Source: Bifidobacterium pluvialisilvae (lineage in GTDB: Bacteria > Actinomycetota > Actinomycetes > Actinomycetales > Bifidobacteriaceae). From it: 64,000 nt of DNA. The notes under the pieces are model-generated. The model was given only the letters and a program-made list of their open reading frames with translations. It searched no databases and had not been told where the DNA came from. The stretch spans positions 62,001 to 126,000 of the forward strand of contig NZ_JAHBBI010000004.1 in NCBI RefSeq assembly GCF_019331695.1, in the 5' to 3' direction. Each line of letters opens with the position of its first letter. Within the stretch, counting starts at the first letter, position 1. Both the position numbers and the translations under genes were made by a program. This document shows, in pieces, positions 46,193 to 55,657 of the stretch.

Positions 46193-47309
46193 TCACTGAA
46201 TCGAGTAGCCTTTTTTGAAGACGAATGTTGCATATTTGTTCTGGGCTGCTAAATCCGTTCTATCGCGCCAGACAAACCCGATCATTTTGGCGTCTGAGGG
46301 AACATTGAATACATAGCTGATGTTGGCTGTTATTCCGGGCTGAAGCATATCGTTGCATCCCGGATTCCCGGGGATTTTGAACAGATCATCAATGGGGGTG
46401 TATAGCTGGTCGCTTTCATTCATGGCTTTGATTTCCAACGGATATCCGCAGGTGAGGTCTATCGGCTCTTTACTGTTGTTTTTGACCGCAACCTGTATCG
46501 AGAGGAATTTCGTTCCGCTTGAAGGCGTGAGATTCGGCTGCTGGCCATTCCATTCCTGAGGAACGCTTCCGGGTTCATTCATGGATTTGAATGTCATGGA
46601 CAAAGCGCCGTTGGTTTCCGTCTCTCCTGCAAGTTTGTTGCGGTTCTGGGAATCCGTCCCGGAACCATCGTTCTGATTTTCACTGCTCGAATCGGAACCT
46701 CCATTGTCGGTGAGAAGCTGGTTAAGTTCTTTCAGCGCTTTATATTGTTTTTCTGCTTTATTTGCTCGAGATGTTTCATCGTCCAGTTTTTTCTGGATGT
46801 TATCCATTTCGGCTTGCGTATATGTGTTTTCTTTTGGAATGACCAATGCCAAAGAGACAAGAACGACTATTCCTACTAGAAAAGCGGCCAATAGGCTGAG
46901 CGCAAATTGCCATATCTTTAGAGAAATCACTCTCGTTTGCGGCTGTACAGGATGCGCGGAAGGAAGATTCTGCGGTGAACCGTAAGCGGTACTGCCTTGA
47001 TTCTGACTCGGTTGGGCGTAAGCGCCATATTCCGGAGCCGGTCGGTATTGTGGTCCGGGATTAATGGGAGCTTGGTTCGGGGGCGTTGCCTGTAATGGAG
47101 CGCTCTGCGGAGGATTGTGGAATGGGGGTTGTGGGGTTTGGGGTTGTGCGGCTGATGGCGCCGGGCTGACGGATGGTGTCTGATCAGCTCCTAGAGGCTG
47201 TGCCCCCCCCCCGAGCCGTTGGCGGCTGATCGGCGGAAGCCGAGGAGTCGTTGTTTTCCGATGGGATGTTCTCGGCAGGGTTGCTGGCAGGGTTGTTTTC
47301 TTCGCTCAT
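46193..47309 (-). pseudogene. DUF4352-like membrane protein, frameshifted at a poly-G tract (phase-variable or broken)
   Basis: Reading from ATG 47309 (preceded by AGAGGGGAC) gives MSEENNPASNPAENIPSEN and then terminates just after ten G (minus strand), at ...TASRS-stop. From the tract onward the +1-shifted frame is open to 46193. With nine G the two join into one 371-residue protein: a Pro/Gln/Asn-rich cytoplasmic head, one membrane segment (FALSLLAAFLVGIVVLVSLALVI), a coiled-coil linker, and an extracellular immunoglobulin-like DUF4352 domain (SIQVAVKNNSKEPIDLTCGY). An internal GTG at 46930 could yield a 245-residue product alone. The gene is clearly more AT-rich than its neighbours, suggesting acquisition. 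Sequencing error in the homopolymer is possible. Confidence 0.8.
47203..47212. repeat. Homopolymer C10/G10 tract at the frameshift point
   Basis: Ten consecutive C on the plus strand. Loss of one restores the full reading frame of the DUF4352-like gene; ten or eleven give early stops. Confidence 0.9.
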
Positions 47310-47448
47310 GATGTCCCCTCTCTGGTGTTGGCCTACATCATTGGATAAGCACGACATTTTCCAATCATAGACATTTGGCGGCGCTTTTGGGGCGGTTTAC
47401 GCGGGAATGTCTGGGGGAATACTGCGAGGTGACAACAGTAGGGCATGG

Positions 47449-47482
47449 AAAAAGGTCCTGCCGCCTTTTGGGCTGCAGGACC
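47449..47482 (-). terminator. Rho-independent terminator of the alpha-glucoside-locus MFS gene
   Basis: On the minus strand, GGTCCTGC...GCAGGACC (8-bp arms) is followed by TTTTTCC. A second hairpin, GTGGTCCGG/CCGGACCAC (47521-47555), lies closer to the gene stop. Confidence 0.85.
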
Positions 47483-47575
47483 TTGGGGAGGGATGGACGG
47501 GATGGTACGTCTTGTGGGGTGTGGTCCGGCCGGATTGGGTCGGCGACCGGACCACGGGGTGTTACTGGTGGGGTG

Positions 47576-48844
47576 TTACTTGACGCGCTTGATGCCGAGG
47601 ACGGCAATCGCGGCGATCGCGGCCATGGCGATGGCGGTCGGGAACACGAAGTTGTAGGAGTGGGTGGCGGCGACGATGCTGGAGGTGATCGCCACGCCGA
47701 TGGCCTGGCCGGCGCAGGTGGCGATGTTCATGAAGCCGAGGTCCTTGCCGGCGGTCTCCTTGTTCGGGAGCACGTCCACGTTCAGCGCCTGGTCGACGGA
47801 GAGGTACATGCCGTAGCCGAAGGAGGCGATGCCGCCGAAGAGGAACATGCCCATCTGGGTCGGGAAGATCCACGGCATGGCCAGACCGATGGCGAACACG
47901 GCGCAGGCCACGGCGATCGGGGCCTTACGGCGGTGCAGCGCGTCGGCGATCGGGCCGGAGATCAGGGAGGCGACCATGGAGGCGACCATGGTGAGCACGG
48001 AGATCACGGACATGGAGACGGCGGCCTGCGCGGTGCTTTCGTGGATGTGGTCGGTCAGGATGTACAGCTGGTAGCTGAAGATCATCTGGTAGGCGACAAT
48101 CAGGCAGGTGCGGCAGATGAACGCGCGGTAGAAGTCGCCGCAGTCCTTGAGCGGCGGGGTGAGGGACTCGATGATGACCTTCCACATCGGCTTCGAGGTG
48201 TCCTTCACCATGTCCTTGCTGGACGGCTCCTTCGGGGTGATGACCACGGCGAGCACGCCGGCGGCGAGGGCACACAGGCCCGTGCAGATGAAGCCGACTT
48301 CGACGTTCTCGATGAAGCGGGAGCCGATGAGAGTGCCGATGCCCTGGCCGATCACGCCGCCGCCGCCGATGGCCGCGGAGACGGTCGCACGGTTGGATTC
48401 CTCGACACGGTCGGAAATCAACGCGTAGATGGGCGCCTGCACCATGTTCAGACCGATGAGGGCGATGACGTAGAAGACGCCGATGAGCACGGCGGTGGAC
48501 GGGCGGCTCAGCGACCAGAAGCAGATGCCGTAGATGAACGCGCCGGTGAAGATCCACGGGGTACGCTTGCCCCATTTGCTGGCGGTGCGGTCGGAGAGCG
48601 CACCGATGAACAGCGCGATGAAGATCGACGCGATGGAGCCGGCTGCGTTGATGGTACCGAGAGCGGCGGTCGACGTGGTGGCGTCCATGCCGAGGTCGGC
48701 GCGCAGACGCTGCGGCACGAGCACCGACATGGTGCCGAAGAAGGCGACGCCGGACAGTACGGCGAAGGCCATGAAGCCGCCGACATAGCGCCACTTCTCC
48801 GACTTGGTGTTTGCGGGAGTCGGATTCACTGTTGCAGTGGTCAT
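47576..48844 (-). CDS. MFS transporter of the alpha-glucosidase locus (probable oligosaccharide permease)
   Basis: A 422-residue permease from ATG 48844 (AGAGGAG...AAGGAAA upstream) with about 12 membrane segments. The loop 2-3 motif appears as GALSDRTASKWGKRTPWIF, which is like the sugar-cation symporter and SUT-type families rather than drug exporters. The second-half equivalent is GPIADALHRRKAPI. It lies downstream of the GH13 gene and in the same direction. It is a candidate for uptake of the alpha-glucoside (sucrose, maltose or isomalto-oligosaccharide) that the hydrolase cleaves. Substrate inferred from context. Confidence 0.9.
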   Translation of the reverse strand: MTTATVNPTPANTKSEKWRYVGGFMAFAVLSGVAFFGTMSVLVPQRLRADLGMDATTSTAALGTINAAGSIASIFIALFIGALSDRTASKWGKRTPWIFTGAFIYGICFWSLSRPSTAVLIGVFYVIALIGLNMVQAPIYALISDRVEESNRATVSAAIGGGGVIGQGIGTLIGSRFIENVEVGFICTGLCALAAGVLAVVITPKEPSSKDMVKDTSKPMWKVIIESLTPPLKDCGDFYRAFICRTCLIVAYQMIFSYQLYILTDHIHESTAQAAVSMSVISVLTMVASMVASLISGPIADALHRRKAPIAVACAVFAIGLAMPWIFPTQMGMFLFGGIASFGYGMYLSVDQALNVDVLPNKETAGKDLGFMNIATCAGQAIGVAITSSIVAATHSYNFVFPTAIAMAAIAAIAVLGIKRVK

Positions 48845-48916
48845 TTTCCTTTTCTCCTCTTCCTTGAGTTGCTGATTATTCGAATGAAGTATGTGGGATT
48901 GGTGGTCGGTCGGGGC

Positions 48917-49078
48917 GCATGATGCTCGACACACTCAAGGTGCCAGCTGACGCTGGCCCTCGCGCTCGATGCATCGCGCTCGCATCGCCTACAAACAGTC
49001 CGCCGGACTGTTTGCTTAACGGCTCAGCGGCCCCGCGCCCGAACAAGCCGGGCGCTAGCCTACGGTCGAGCATCATGC
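48917..49078. repeat. 162-bp element with 14-bp terminal inverted repeats
   Basis: Ends GCATGATGCTCGAC (48917-48930) and GTCGAGCATCATGC (49065-49078) are perfect complements. Inside is a perfect dyad AAACAGTCCG-C-CGGACTGTTT (48993-49013). There is no ORF. It occupies most of the 283-bp gap between the GH13 and MFS genes; it could be a miniature mobile repeat or a large intercistronic RNA structure. Confidence 0.75.
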
Positions 49079-49127
49079 ACCCCTCTCTTCCGGGGTCACA
49101 TCGTCGAAAGGGGCGGGATGATGAGGG

Positions 49128-50885
49128 TTAGAGCTGGAGCCAGGCGGAGGTGTCCTGGGGGAGCTTGCCGTCCTCGGTCAGCGGACCGGAGGTGAGCAGC
49201 AGCTCGCCGGCGGGCAGGTCCACCGGGTCGGCGCCGAAGTTGGTGATCGAGGCCCAGCCGTTGGCACGCTTGTAGGCGATGGTGCCTCCGGTGAAGCCGT
49301 TGGCGCCGTCGGGCTTGCCGCTGGAACGGTCCTCGGGCAGCCATTCGATGCTCAGGTCGGTGGTCTGCAGCTTGTGGCGCAGCTCCAGCACCTTGCGGTA
49401 GAGGTTGAGCATGGAGTCCGGGTCGGCGTCCTCCACGTCAGCGGCGAAGTCCTTGTACCATGCCGGCTGCGGCAGGTGCGGTTCCTCGGCGGCGTCGGCG
49501 GGGGAGAATCCGAAGGATCCGCCGGTGCCGAACTCGTCGTCGGGGTACTCGAGCTTCGGGGCGTCGGTCGCGGTCCACGGCAGCGGCACGCGGCAGCCGT
49601 CACGGCCCTTGGTGCTGGCGGCCTGCGAGGTGCGGTGGCCGGACGGGTCCTCGACGCGGTCCCACGGCAGGTCGGCCACCTCGAAGAGGCCGAGCTCCTC
49701 GCCCTGGTACACGTAGGCGGAACCGGGCAGGGCCATCTCCATGAGGATGGCGGCGCGGGCGCGCTTGGTGCCGAGCTCCTTGTCGAGCGGGTAGGTGGTG
49801 CCGTCGCGCAGCACCCAGTCCTTGGCGAGCTGGTGGTATTCGCTGGTCGGCACCTGCGGCAGGCCGTAGCGGGTGGCGTGGCGCACCACATCGTGGTTGC
49901 TCATCACCCAGGTGGCGGAGGAACCGGAGCGGTCGGCGCTGGCGATGCCCTCCTCGATGGCCTCGTGCATGGCGTCGCGGATCCAGTCCTTCTTGGCGAA
50001 TTCGAAGTTGAAGATCTGGCCCAGGTCGTCGGGGCTGGCGTACAGGTACTGGCGGTTGGGCTGCACCCAGGCCTCGGCCACGGCGAAGGCCGGCGGGTCG
50101 TACTCGTTGAACACCTTGCGCCACTCGTGGTAGATCTCGTGGACCTCGTCGCGGTCGATGACCGGGTGGGAGCCGTCGTCGGGCTGGTCGGAGGTGCACC
50201 ACACGACGTAGTTGTCGAGGTCGTCGCGGTCGAGGTCCTTGGCGAGGCCGTGGGCCACGTCCACGCGGAAGCCGTCGGCGCCGTGGTCGAGCCAGAAGCG
50301 CAGGGTCTTGATGAAGTCGGCGCGCACCTCGGGGTTGTTCCAGTTCCAGTCGGGCTGCTCCTTGGTGAACATGTGGAGGTACCACTGGCCGTCGGGCACG
50401 CGCGTCCAGGCGGGGCCGCCGAAGTGGTTCTCCCAGTTGCTCGGCGGGATGTCGCCGTTGGGGCCCTTGCCGTCGCGGAAGATGTAGCGGTCGCGCTCGG
50501 GGGAGCCGGGGGCCGCGGCGAGCGCCTCCTTGAACCAGGGGTGCAGGTTGGAGGAGTGGTTGGGGACGATGTCGACGACGACCTTGATGTTCCTGGCGTG
50601 GGCGGCCTTGGCGAGTGCGTCGAAGTCATCCATGGTGCCGAGCTTGGGGTCGACGTTGCGGTAGTCGTCGACGTCGTAGCCGCCGTCGGCGAGCTGGGAG
50701 GGATAGAAGGGGCTGAGCCAGATGGCGTCGACGCCGAGCTTGGCGAGGTAGTCGATCTTCTCGGTCACGCCGGCGATCTGTCCGAGGCCGGAGCCCTTGG
50801 AATCCTTGAATGAGCGGGGATAGACCTGATAGACGACGGCCTGCTTCCACCACAGTGCCGGGTCGCTGCTTGCGTTCTGTGCCAT
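49128..50885 (-). CDS. Alpha-glucosidase / oligo-1,6-glucosidase-type GH13 enzyme
   Basis: A 585-residue cytoplasmic glycoside hydrolase with a perfect RBS (AAGGAGGAGTC) before ATG 50885. GH13 regions: DIVPNHSS (I), GFRVDVAHGLA (II, nucleophile Asp), FAVAEAWV (III, acid/base Glu) and VMSNHDVVRHATRYG (IV). The N-terminal VVYQVYPRSFKDSKGSGLGQIAGVTEKIDYL is typical. The HD-V-x-R fourth region and the overall layout match actinobacterial GH13_30-like alpha-glucosidases acting on sucrose, maltose or isomaltose-type sugars. It is divergent from a LacI regulator and upstream of the MFS permease gene. Confidence 0.95.
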   Translation of the reverse strand: MAQNASSDPALWWKQAVVYQVYPRSFKDSKGSGLGQIAGVTEKIDYLAKLGVDAIWLSPFYPSQLADGGYDVDDYRNVDPKLGTMDDFDALAKAAHARNIKVVVDIVPNHSSNLHPWFKEALAAAPGSPERDRYIFRDGKGPNGDIPPSNWENHFGGPAWTRVPDGQWYLHMFTKEQPDWNWNNPEVRADFIKTLRFWLDHGADGFRVDVAHGLAKDLDRDDLDNYVVWCTSDQPDDGSHPVIDRDEVHEIYHEWRKVFNEYDPPAFAVAEAWVQPNRQYLYASPDDLGQIFNFEFAKKDWIRDAMHEAIEEGIASADRSGSSATWVMSNHDVVRHATRYGLPQVPTSEYHQLAKDWVLRDGTTYPLDKELGTKRARAAILMEMALPGSAYVYQGEELGLFEVADLPWDRVEDPSGHRTSQAASTKGRDGCRVPLPWTATDAPKLEYPDDEFGTGGSFGFSPADAAEEPHLPQPAWYKDFAADVEDADPDSMLNLYRKVLELRHKLQTTDLSIEWLPEDRSSGKPDGANGFTGGTIAYKRANGWASITNFGADPVDLPAGELLLTSGPLTEDGKLPQDTSAWLQL

Positions 50886-51260
50886 GACTCCTCCTTGAAC
50901 TGGTTTTGAACGTTCTAGTCAAAACGGTTGTATTCAGCGTTTTCGATTTCTATAAAAGCGTTTGCATTAGCGGAAACGATAATCAAAGGCTTGGGAATGG
51001 TAAGTTTTGCCTACGTTTTCGTTGTCTCCTTTGACTATTGAATCTTAGGCGGTTGTTTGGGTGCCGTTTCCGGTATGTGTTGCGTTGGTATCGATAATAG
51101 CGCTTGCATAAAATTTATCAAAACGTTATCGGCGTGTCGTGGTAATGTGAGCGTTAAAACGTTGGAATTGCAATGATGGGTAAAGCTGCAAGCGTTTTTA
51201 TGTATAATGAACACTACATGAGTAAGCAATGCAGCCATACATCGGCAAAGGAGGCGAATG
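50886..51260. promoter_or_regulatory. Divergent control region of the alpha-glucosidase locus
   Basis: A 375-bp AT-rich gap without a gene. LacI-type operator candidates with AACGTT cores lie at 50908 (GAACGTTC, a full palindrome 23 bp before the GH13 ATG), 51122 and 51158. Several GCGTTTGC/GCGCTTGC near-matches lie between them. It should hold both promoters and binding sites for the LacI protein encoded on the right. Confidence 0.6.
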
Positions 51261-52304
51261 ATGGCAAGAACCACAATCACCGACGTGGCTGAAGCGGCCA
51301 AGGTCTCCGTATCCACCGTGTCCCGCGCCCTCAGGGGGCTGGACAAGGTCAATCCCGACACCCGCAAACGCGTCGAGGAGGCGGCGGAACGCCTCAACTT
51401 CTCGTTCTCGAAAAGCGCGTCGTCGCTGGCGAGCGGCAAGACCATGAAGGTCGCCGTGCTGCTGCCCAACGAGATCAGCAGCTGGTTCAACTCCCACGCG
51501 TTCGAGGGCATCTACGAAGTGCTGTCCCGGCAGGGGTACGACGTCATCCCCAACGTGATGTGGGAGCAGCAGGACCTCGACCGGTTCTTCAAGGCGCTGC
51601 CCAACAACCAGAACGTCGACGCCGTCATCGTCGTCTCGTTCGACCTCGACGACGACAAGAAGAAGGTCCTTTCGGAGCTGACCGTGCCGGTCATCGGACT
51701 CAACACCCCGTCCGACGACGGCCTCGACGCCTCCGCCAAGATCGACGACTTCGCCGCCATGCGCAGCGCCGTGCGACTCCTGCATTCGCTCGGGCACCGG
51801 CACCTCGCCTACATCGAACAGCCGGTCGTCTCGCCGTTCGTCTGCAGCGCGGAGATCCGGGCCAACGGATTCCGCGAGGCGGTGCGGGAGGCCGGATACC
51901 GTGACGAGGACGTGCTCATCGTGCCGTCCGTGATGCGCTCCGGCGTGCCGGGGGAGCAGGAGGAATACTCCGGCATCGCCGCCCAGCTGCTCAGCGCGCC
52001 CGTCAGGCCCACCGGCATCTGCGTCGAACACGACGGCTGCGCCGCCTCGCTCATCAAGGAACTGCGCCGCCTTGGCTGGGACATCCCCGGCGAGGTCTCC
52101 GTCATCGGATTCGACGACAGCGACATCGCCAACATTGCCGGGCTCACCACCATCCACCAGAACCCCGTGGAGACCGGACGGCAGGCGGCCATGCGGGCGC
52201 TGGCGCTCATGCGCGGCGAACGGCTCGAACACCCCTACGCCATCATGCCCACGTCGATGGTCCTGCGCGACACCACAGGCCAGGCCGCCGAACCCGCGGC
52301 GTGA
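51261..52304 (+). CDS. LacI-family transcriptional regulator
   Basis: A 347-residue repressor. ATG 51261 is chosen over 51258 for better spacing from AAAGGAGG. The N-terminal HTH is [20 protein letters not shown], followed by the hinge helix [16 protein letters not shown] and a periplasmic-binding-like sensor domain (residues about 60-347; [25 protein letters not shown]). By position it controls the divergent GH13-MFS operon and itself, presumably released by an alpha-glucoside or product sugar. Confidence 0.95.
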   Translation: MARTTITDVAEAAKVSVSTVSRALRGLDKVNPDTRKRVEEAAERLNFSFSKSASSLASGKTMKVAVLLPNEISSWFNSHAFEGIYEVLSRQGYDVIPNVMWEQQDLDRFFKALPNNQNVDAVIVVSFDLDDDKKKVLSELTVPVIGLNTPSDDGLDASAKIDDFAAMRSAVRLLHSLGHRHLAYIEQPVVSPFVCSAEIRANGFREAVREAGYRDEDVLIVPSVMRSGVPGEQEEYSGIAAQLLSAPVRPTGICVEHDGCAASLIKELRRLGWDIPGEVSVIGFDDSDIANIAGLTTIHQNPVETGRQAAMRALALMRGERLEHPYAIMPTSMVLRDTTGQAAEPAA

Positions 52305-52380
52305 CATCGCCCGGCACCGGGCGAAATCATGGCGAAGAGGTATGCTTGCCTGTTCCAATACCACAGGTGAAAGGGCGAAC

Positions 52381-53088
52381 ATGGCATCGCATAACGACAA
52401 CGAGACCTTTGACTCCGCGGCCTCGCGCATGATCTGGATCGACTGCGAGATGACGGGGCTCGACATCTTCCACGACGAACTGTGCGAGGTCTCCGTCGTG
52501 CCGACCGACTTCGACCTCAACGTGCTCGACGAAGGCATCGACCTCGTCATCAAGCCGTCCGACGCCGCCGTTGCGCACATGAACGACTTCGTGCGCAACA
52601 TGCACACCTCCTCCGGGCTCATCGACGAATGGAACAAGGAGGGTCTGCCGCTCGACGAGGCCCAGCGCAAGGTCGTCGAATACGTGAAGCAGTGGCTGCC
52701 CGCCAAGGGCAAGGCCCATCTCGCCGGCAACTCCGTCGGCAGCGACAAGAAGTTCCTCGACCGCTACATGCCCGACCTCATGAGCCTGCTGCACTACCGC
52801 GTCATCGACGTCAGCACCCTCAAGGAGCTCTCGCGCCGCTGGTACCCGAACGTGTACCTCAACAAGCCCGCCAAGCACGGCGGCCACCGCGCGCTCGCCG
52901 ACATCATCGAATCGCTCGACGAGCTGCGCTACTACCGCAAGGCGTTCTTCACGCCCGCCCCCGGACCGGACACCGCCGAGGCCAAGGCCATCGCCGCCGA
53001 CATCGAAGCCACCAGCCTCCTGCGCAAGTACGAGGAGAACGGCAACCCGGTGGAGGACGTCAATACACCGGAAAAGGCCGATTACTAA
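52381..53088 (+). CDS. orn: Oligoribonuclease
   Basis: A 235-residue DEDDh 3'-5' exonuclease that degrades 2-5 nt RNA, the final step of mRNA decay. RBS GAAAGGGCG precedes ATG 52381. Exo motifs: [20 protein letters not shown] (I, D and E), [20 protein letters not shown] (II, D), and [26 protein letters not shown] (III, H and D). It is about 30 residues longer at the C-terminus than E. coli Orn, as in other actinobacteria. Confidence 0.97.
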   Translation: MASHNDNETFDSAASRMIWIDCEMTGLDIFHDELCEVSVVPTDFDLNVLDEGIDLVIKPSDAAVAHMNDFVRNMHTSSGLIDEWNKEGLPLDEAQRKVVEYVKQWLPAKGKAHLAGNSVGSDKKFLDRYMPDLMSLLHYRVIDVSTLKELSRRWYPNVYLNKPAKHGGHRALADIIESLDELRYYRKAFFTPAPGPDTAEAKAIAADIEATSLLRKYEENGNPVEDVNTPEKADY

Positions 53089-53116
53089 ATCGTCCTTTGT
53101 AGGGCATTCGTTCTGT

Positions 53117-53148
53117 AACGCCGTATGGACGGGAGTTCATACGGCGTT
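53117..53148 (+). terminator. Hairpin downstream of orn
   Basis: 11-bp perfect arms AACGCCGTATG and CATACGGCGTT, 29 bp after the stop; tail TTAC only weakly U-rich. Confidence 0.65.
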
Positions 53149-53227
53149 TACAGTGGTTTACGTCCTCGTGTGACGCAGACTCCCGATAATGGCACCATCC
53201 ATCGGATCATCCACAAGGAGGGGTGCC

Positions 53228-54769
53228 ATGACGAACGAACACGACAGCAACGAACCGGCCGACGAGAAACGCCCCACGCAGGGGGATTCCAGCTCCCGCC
53301 GCCCGCTGGGAAAGAACTTCCGCGCGTTCATGCGCGAGGGGTGGGACGAGAACGCCATCGACGCCGAGCCGTTGCCGTCCAGCGAATACACGCCGGCCCG
53401 ATGGGAGGCCATCGGACGGCTGTTCCCCGGCGAGCGCCTCGTCTTCCCCGCGGGCGCGCACAAGCAGCGCAGCAACGACCTCGACTACGCGTTCCGTCCG
53501 AACACGTCCTTCGCCTATCTGACCGGCCTCGGACAGGACTACGACCCCGACGCCGTGCTCGTGCTCGAACCGGTGGCGCCCGGTTCGCCCGAAGCCAAGG
53601 CAGGGCGCACACACACGCCGGTGCTGTACCTTCACCAGCCGGCCGACCACAGCACCTCAGACTTCTACATGTCGGCCGAATACGGCGAATACTGGATCGG
53701 GCCGCGCCCGGGCCTCAAAGACTTCGAGACGATGACCGGCATCGAGACCCGCGACCTCGGCCAGTTCCCCGACGCCGTGGCCAAGGACGTCGGCCAGGGC
53801 GCGGTGCGCGTGCGTGTCATCCGCGAGGCCGACCCGCAGGCCACCGCCGCCGTGGACGCCGCCCGCGCGGCCGGCGGCCTCACCGACCCCGGTGACACCG
53901 ACCTCGCCGACGCCAGGCTGCATGAGGCCAGCGCCGAATGCCGCATCGTCAAGGACGACTACGAGATCGGGCAGATGAACAAGGCCATCCGCGCCACATA
54001 CAACGGCTTCAACACGGTGCTCTCGGGACTCGGCGACGTCATCGGCAAACCCCGCAGCGAACGCATGGTGGAAAGCCTGTTCAACGGCAACGCCCGCGTG
54101 GAGGGCAACACCGTGGGATACGACACCATCGTCGCATCCGGGGACCATGCGCCACGGCTCCACTGGATGCGCAACACCGGAACCATCCACGACGGCGATT
54201 TGCTGCTCATGGACGCCGGCGTGGAGGTGGACGACCTCTATACCGCGGACATCACCCGCACCTTCCCCGTCAACGGAAGGTTCACGCCATTGCAGCGGCG
54301 CGTCTACGACGCCGTGTTCGCGGCGCAGCAGGCGGCGTTCGACGCCTGCCGCCCCGGCGTGCCGTTCTCGGTGATCCACGACACCGTGATGCGCGTGACC
54401 GCCGAACAATTGCACGAACTCGGCATCCTGCCGGTGAGTGTGGAGGAGTCGCTCAGCCCCGAAGGGCAGCAGCACCGCCGCTGGCTCGCCTGCGGCGTCG
54501 GCCACCATCTCGGCCTCGACTGCCACGACTGCGCCCAGGCGCGCAACTCCGAATACTTCGACCGTCCGTTCGAGCCCGGCATGATCTTCACCATCGAACC
54601 GGGCCTCTACTTCCAGTCCGACGACCTGCTGGTGCCTCCCGAATTCCGCGGCATCGGCGTCCGCATCGAGGACGACGTGCTCATGACCGAGCACGGCCCC
54701 GAATGGCTGTCCGGCTACATCCCGCGCACCGCCGACGGTGTGGAGCGGTGGATGGCCGAACAGCGCTAG
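53228..54769 (+). CDS. pepP: X-Pro aminopeptidase (aminopeptidase P, M24B)
   Basis: A 513-residue metallopeptidase that removes the residue preceding proline at peptide N-termini. RBS AAGGAGG precedes ATG 53228. The N-terminal creatinase-like domain has FLTGLGQDYDPDAVLVLE-type features (here FAYLTGLGQDYDPD). The pita-bread catalytic domain holds the ligands LLMDAGVEVDDLYTADITRTF (two Asp), GVGHHLGLDCHD (His), MIFTIEPGLYF (Glu) and GVRIEDDVLMTEHG (Glu). It immediately precedes an amino acid ABC operon and the prd cluster, suggesting it helps release proline for that pathway. Confidence 0.96.
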   Translation: MTNEHDSNEPADEKRPTQGDSSSRRPLGKNFRAFMREGWDENAIDAEPLPSSEYTPARWEAIGRLFPGERLVFPAGAHKQRSNDLDYAFRPNTSFAYLTGLGQDYDPDAVLVLEPVAPGSPEAKAGRTHTPVLYLHQPADHSTSDFYMSAEYGEYWIGPRPGLKDFETMTGIETRDLGQFPDAVAKDVGQGAVRVRVIREADPQATAAVDAARAAGGLTDPGDTDLADARLHEASAECRIVKDDYEIGQMNKAIRATYNGFNTVLSGLGDVIGKPRSERMVESLFNGNARVEGNTVGYDTIVASGDHAPRLHWMRNTGTIHDGDLLLMDAGVEVDDLYTADITRTFPVNGRFTPLQRRVYDAVFAAQQAAFDACRPGVPFSVIHDTVMRVTAEQLHELGILPVSVEESLSPEGQQHRRWLACGVGHHLGLDCHDCAQARNSEYFDRPFEPGMIFTIEPGLYFQSDDLLVPPEFRGIGVRIEDDVLMTEHGPEWLSGYIPRTADGVERWMAEQR

Positions 54770-54775
54770 CCGCCG

Positions 54776-54810
54776 GCCCGACCGCCCTTTGTATCCGACG
54801 GCGGTCGGGC
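54776..54810 (+). terminator. GC-rich hairpin downstream of pepP
   Basis: 11-bp perfect arms GCCCGACCGCC and GGCGGTCGGGC, 6 bp past the stop; no U-tract. Confidence 0.6.
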
Positions 54811-54906
54811 ATGTTACGAATGCACTACGAACTAGACCGTGGTTCATAGCCGCTTTACGTAGAGGCAAACAAAGAGGACTTTTCCTTCGCTGTAATAATG
54901 AGCAAC

Positions 54907-54979
54907 GCAGGGAGGAAGCAAATACCAACAGGCTGAAATGCCTGACATTCCAACGCTTCCCAACGTTTTCCCTGCAGGG
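54907..54979 (+). promoter_or_regulatory. Structured 5' leader upstream of amino acid ABC operon
   Basis: Nested pairings: GCAGGGA (54907-54913) with TCCCTGC (54969-54975), GGAAGC (54914-54919) with GCTTCC (54955-54960), and an inner CAGGC/GCCTG hairpin (54929-54944). An 8-base bulge separates the two outer helices. The 3' arm overlaps a competing palindrome CCCTGCAGGG (54970-54979). It ends about 30 bp before the permease RBS. This fits a regulatory leader such as an attenuator or riboswitch; no known class recognised. Confidence 0.5.
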
Positions 54980-55011
54980 GTTTCATTGTGTTGCAAATGA
55001 AGGGAGCTCGT

Positions 55012-55656
55012 ATGGAGCCGCTTCTCGTAGTGCTCTCCGGACTTCCGATGACACTGCTCATCACCGTCGCGGCCTTCGCGATCGGCGCGGTGCTCGGAAT
55101 TCCCATGGCGCTCGGACTACGGACCAGGGTCGCGCCGGTCCGATGGATAGTCCGCCTCGCCGTCGACCTGTTGCGCGGCATCCCCATGATCGTATGGCTG
55201 TTCCTGCTCAAATTCGGCCTGTCCACGCCGGCGTTCCGCATCACCGCGCTTGAGGCGGCCATCGTCGGACTCGGGCTGATCTCCGCCGGATACCTCGCCG
55301 ACATCTACCGCGGCGGACTGCAGGCCGTGCCCAAAGGCCAGTACGAGGCCGCCGCCGCGCTCGGCATCCCCGGCACCGTATCGTTCTTCGGAGTCATCGT
55401 GCCGCAGGCCGCGCGCATCGTCAGCCCGTCCATCGCCACGTATGCGATCGGTCTGCTGAAGAACTCGTCCATCGCATCCACCATCGCCGTGGCCGAAATG
55501 GTCTTCATGGCCCAGGGATACGCCAAGCAGAACATCAACTCCGTGGCCGGCGTCATGCCCTACGCCATCGCCGGCGTGCTGTACATCCTGCTCAGCATCC
55601 CCATCGCCATGCTTTCGCGCCGACTCGACGCCAACCTCCGCAAGGCGGTGATCTGA
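55012..55656 (+). CDS. Polar amino acid ABC transporter permease (HisM/GlnP type), first subunit
   Basis: A 214-residue membrane protein from ATG 55012, with AAGGGAG as RBS (upstream in-frame starts at 54988 are less likely). Family marks: LSGLPMTLLITVAAFAIGAVLG at the N-terminus, the LLRGIPMIVWLFLLKFG segment, and the cytoplasmic EAA loop YRGGLQAVPKGQYEAAAALG, followed by VIVPQAARIVSPS. It partners with the next permease, the lipoprotein and the ATPase. It is the first gene of the operon next to prd; the substrate could be proline or another polar amino acid. Confidence 0.94.
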   Translation: MEPLLVVLSGLPMTLLITVAAFAIGAVLGIPMALGLRTRVAPVRWIVRLAVDLLRGIPMIVWLFLLKFGLSTPAFRITALEAAIVGLGLISAGYLADIYRGGLQAVPKGQYEAAAALGIPGTVSFFGVIVPQAARIVSPSIATYAIGLLKNSSIASTIAVAEMVFMAQGYAKQNINSVAGVMPYAIAGVLYILLSIPIAMLSRRLDANLRKAVI

Positions 55657-55657
55657 C

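Noticed and set aside
49374-50813. Long open frames antisense to GH13, deoA, ProS, PrdA and other genes
   Set aside because: They are mirror frames of GC-rich coding sequence: composition is skewed to Arg/Ala/Gly/His/Val, no family motifs or RBS appear, and the opposite strand has a well-recognised gene.
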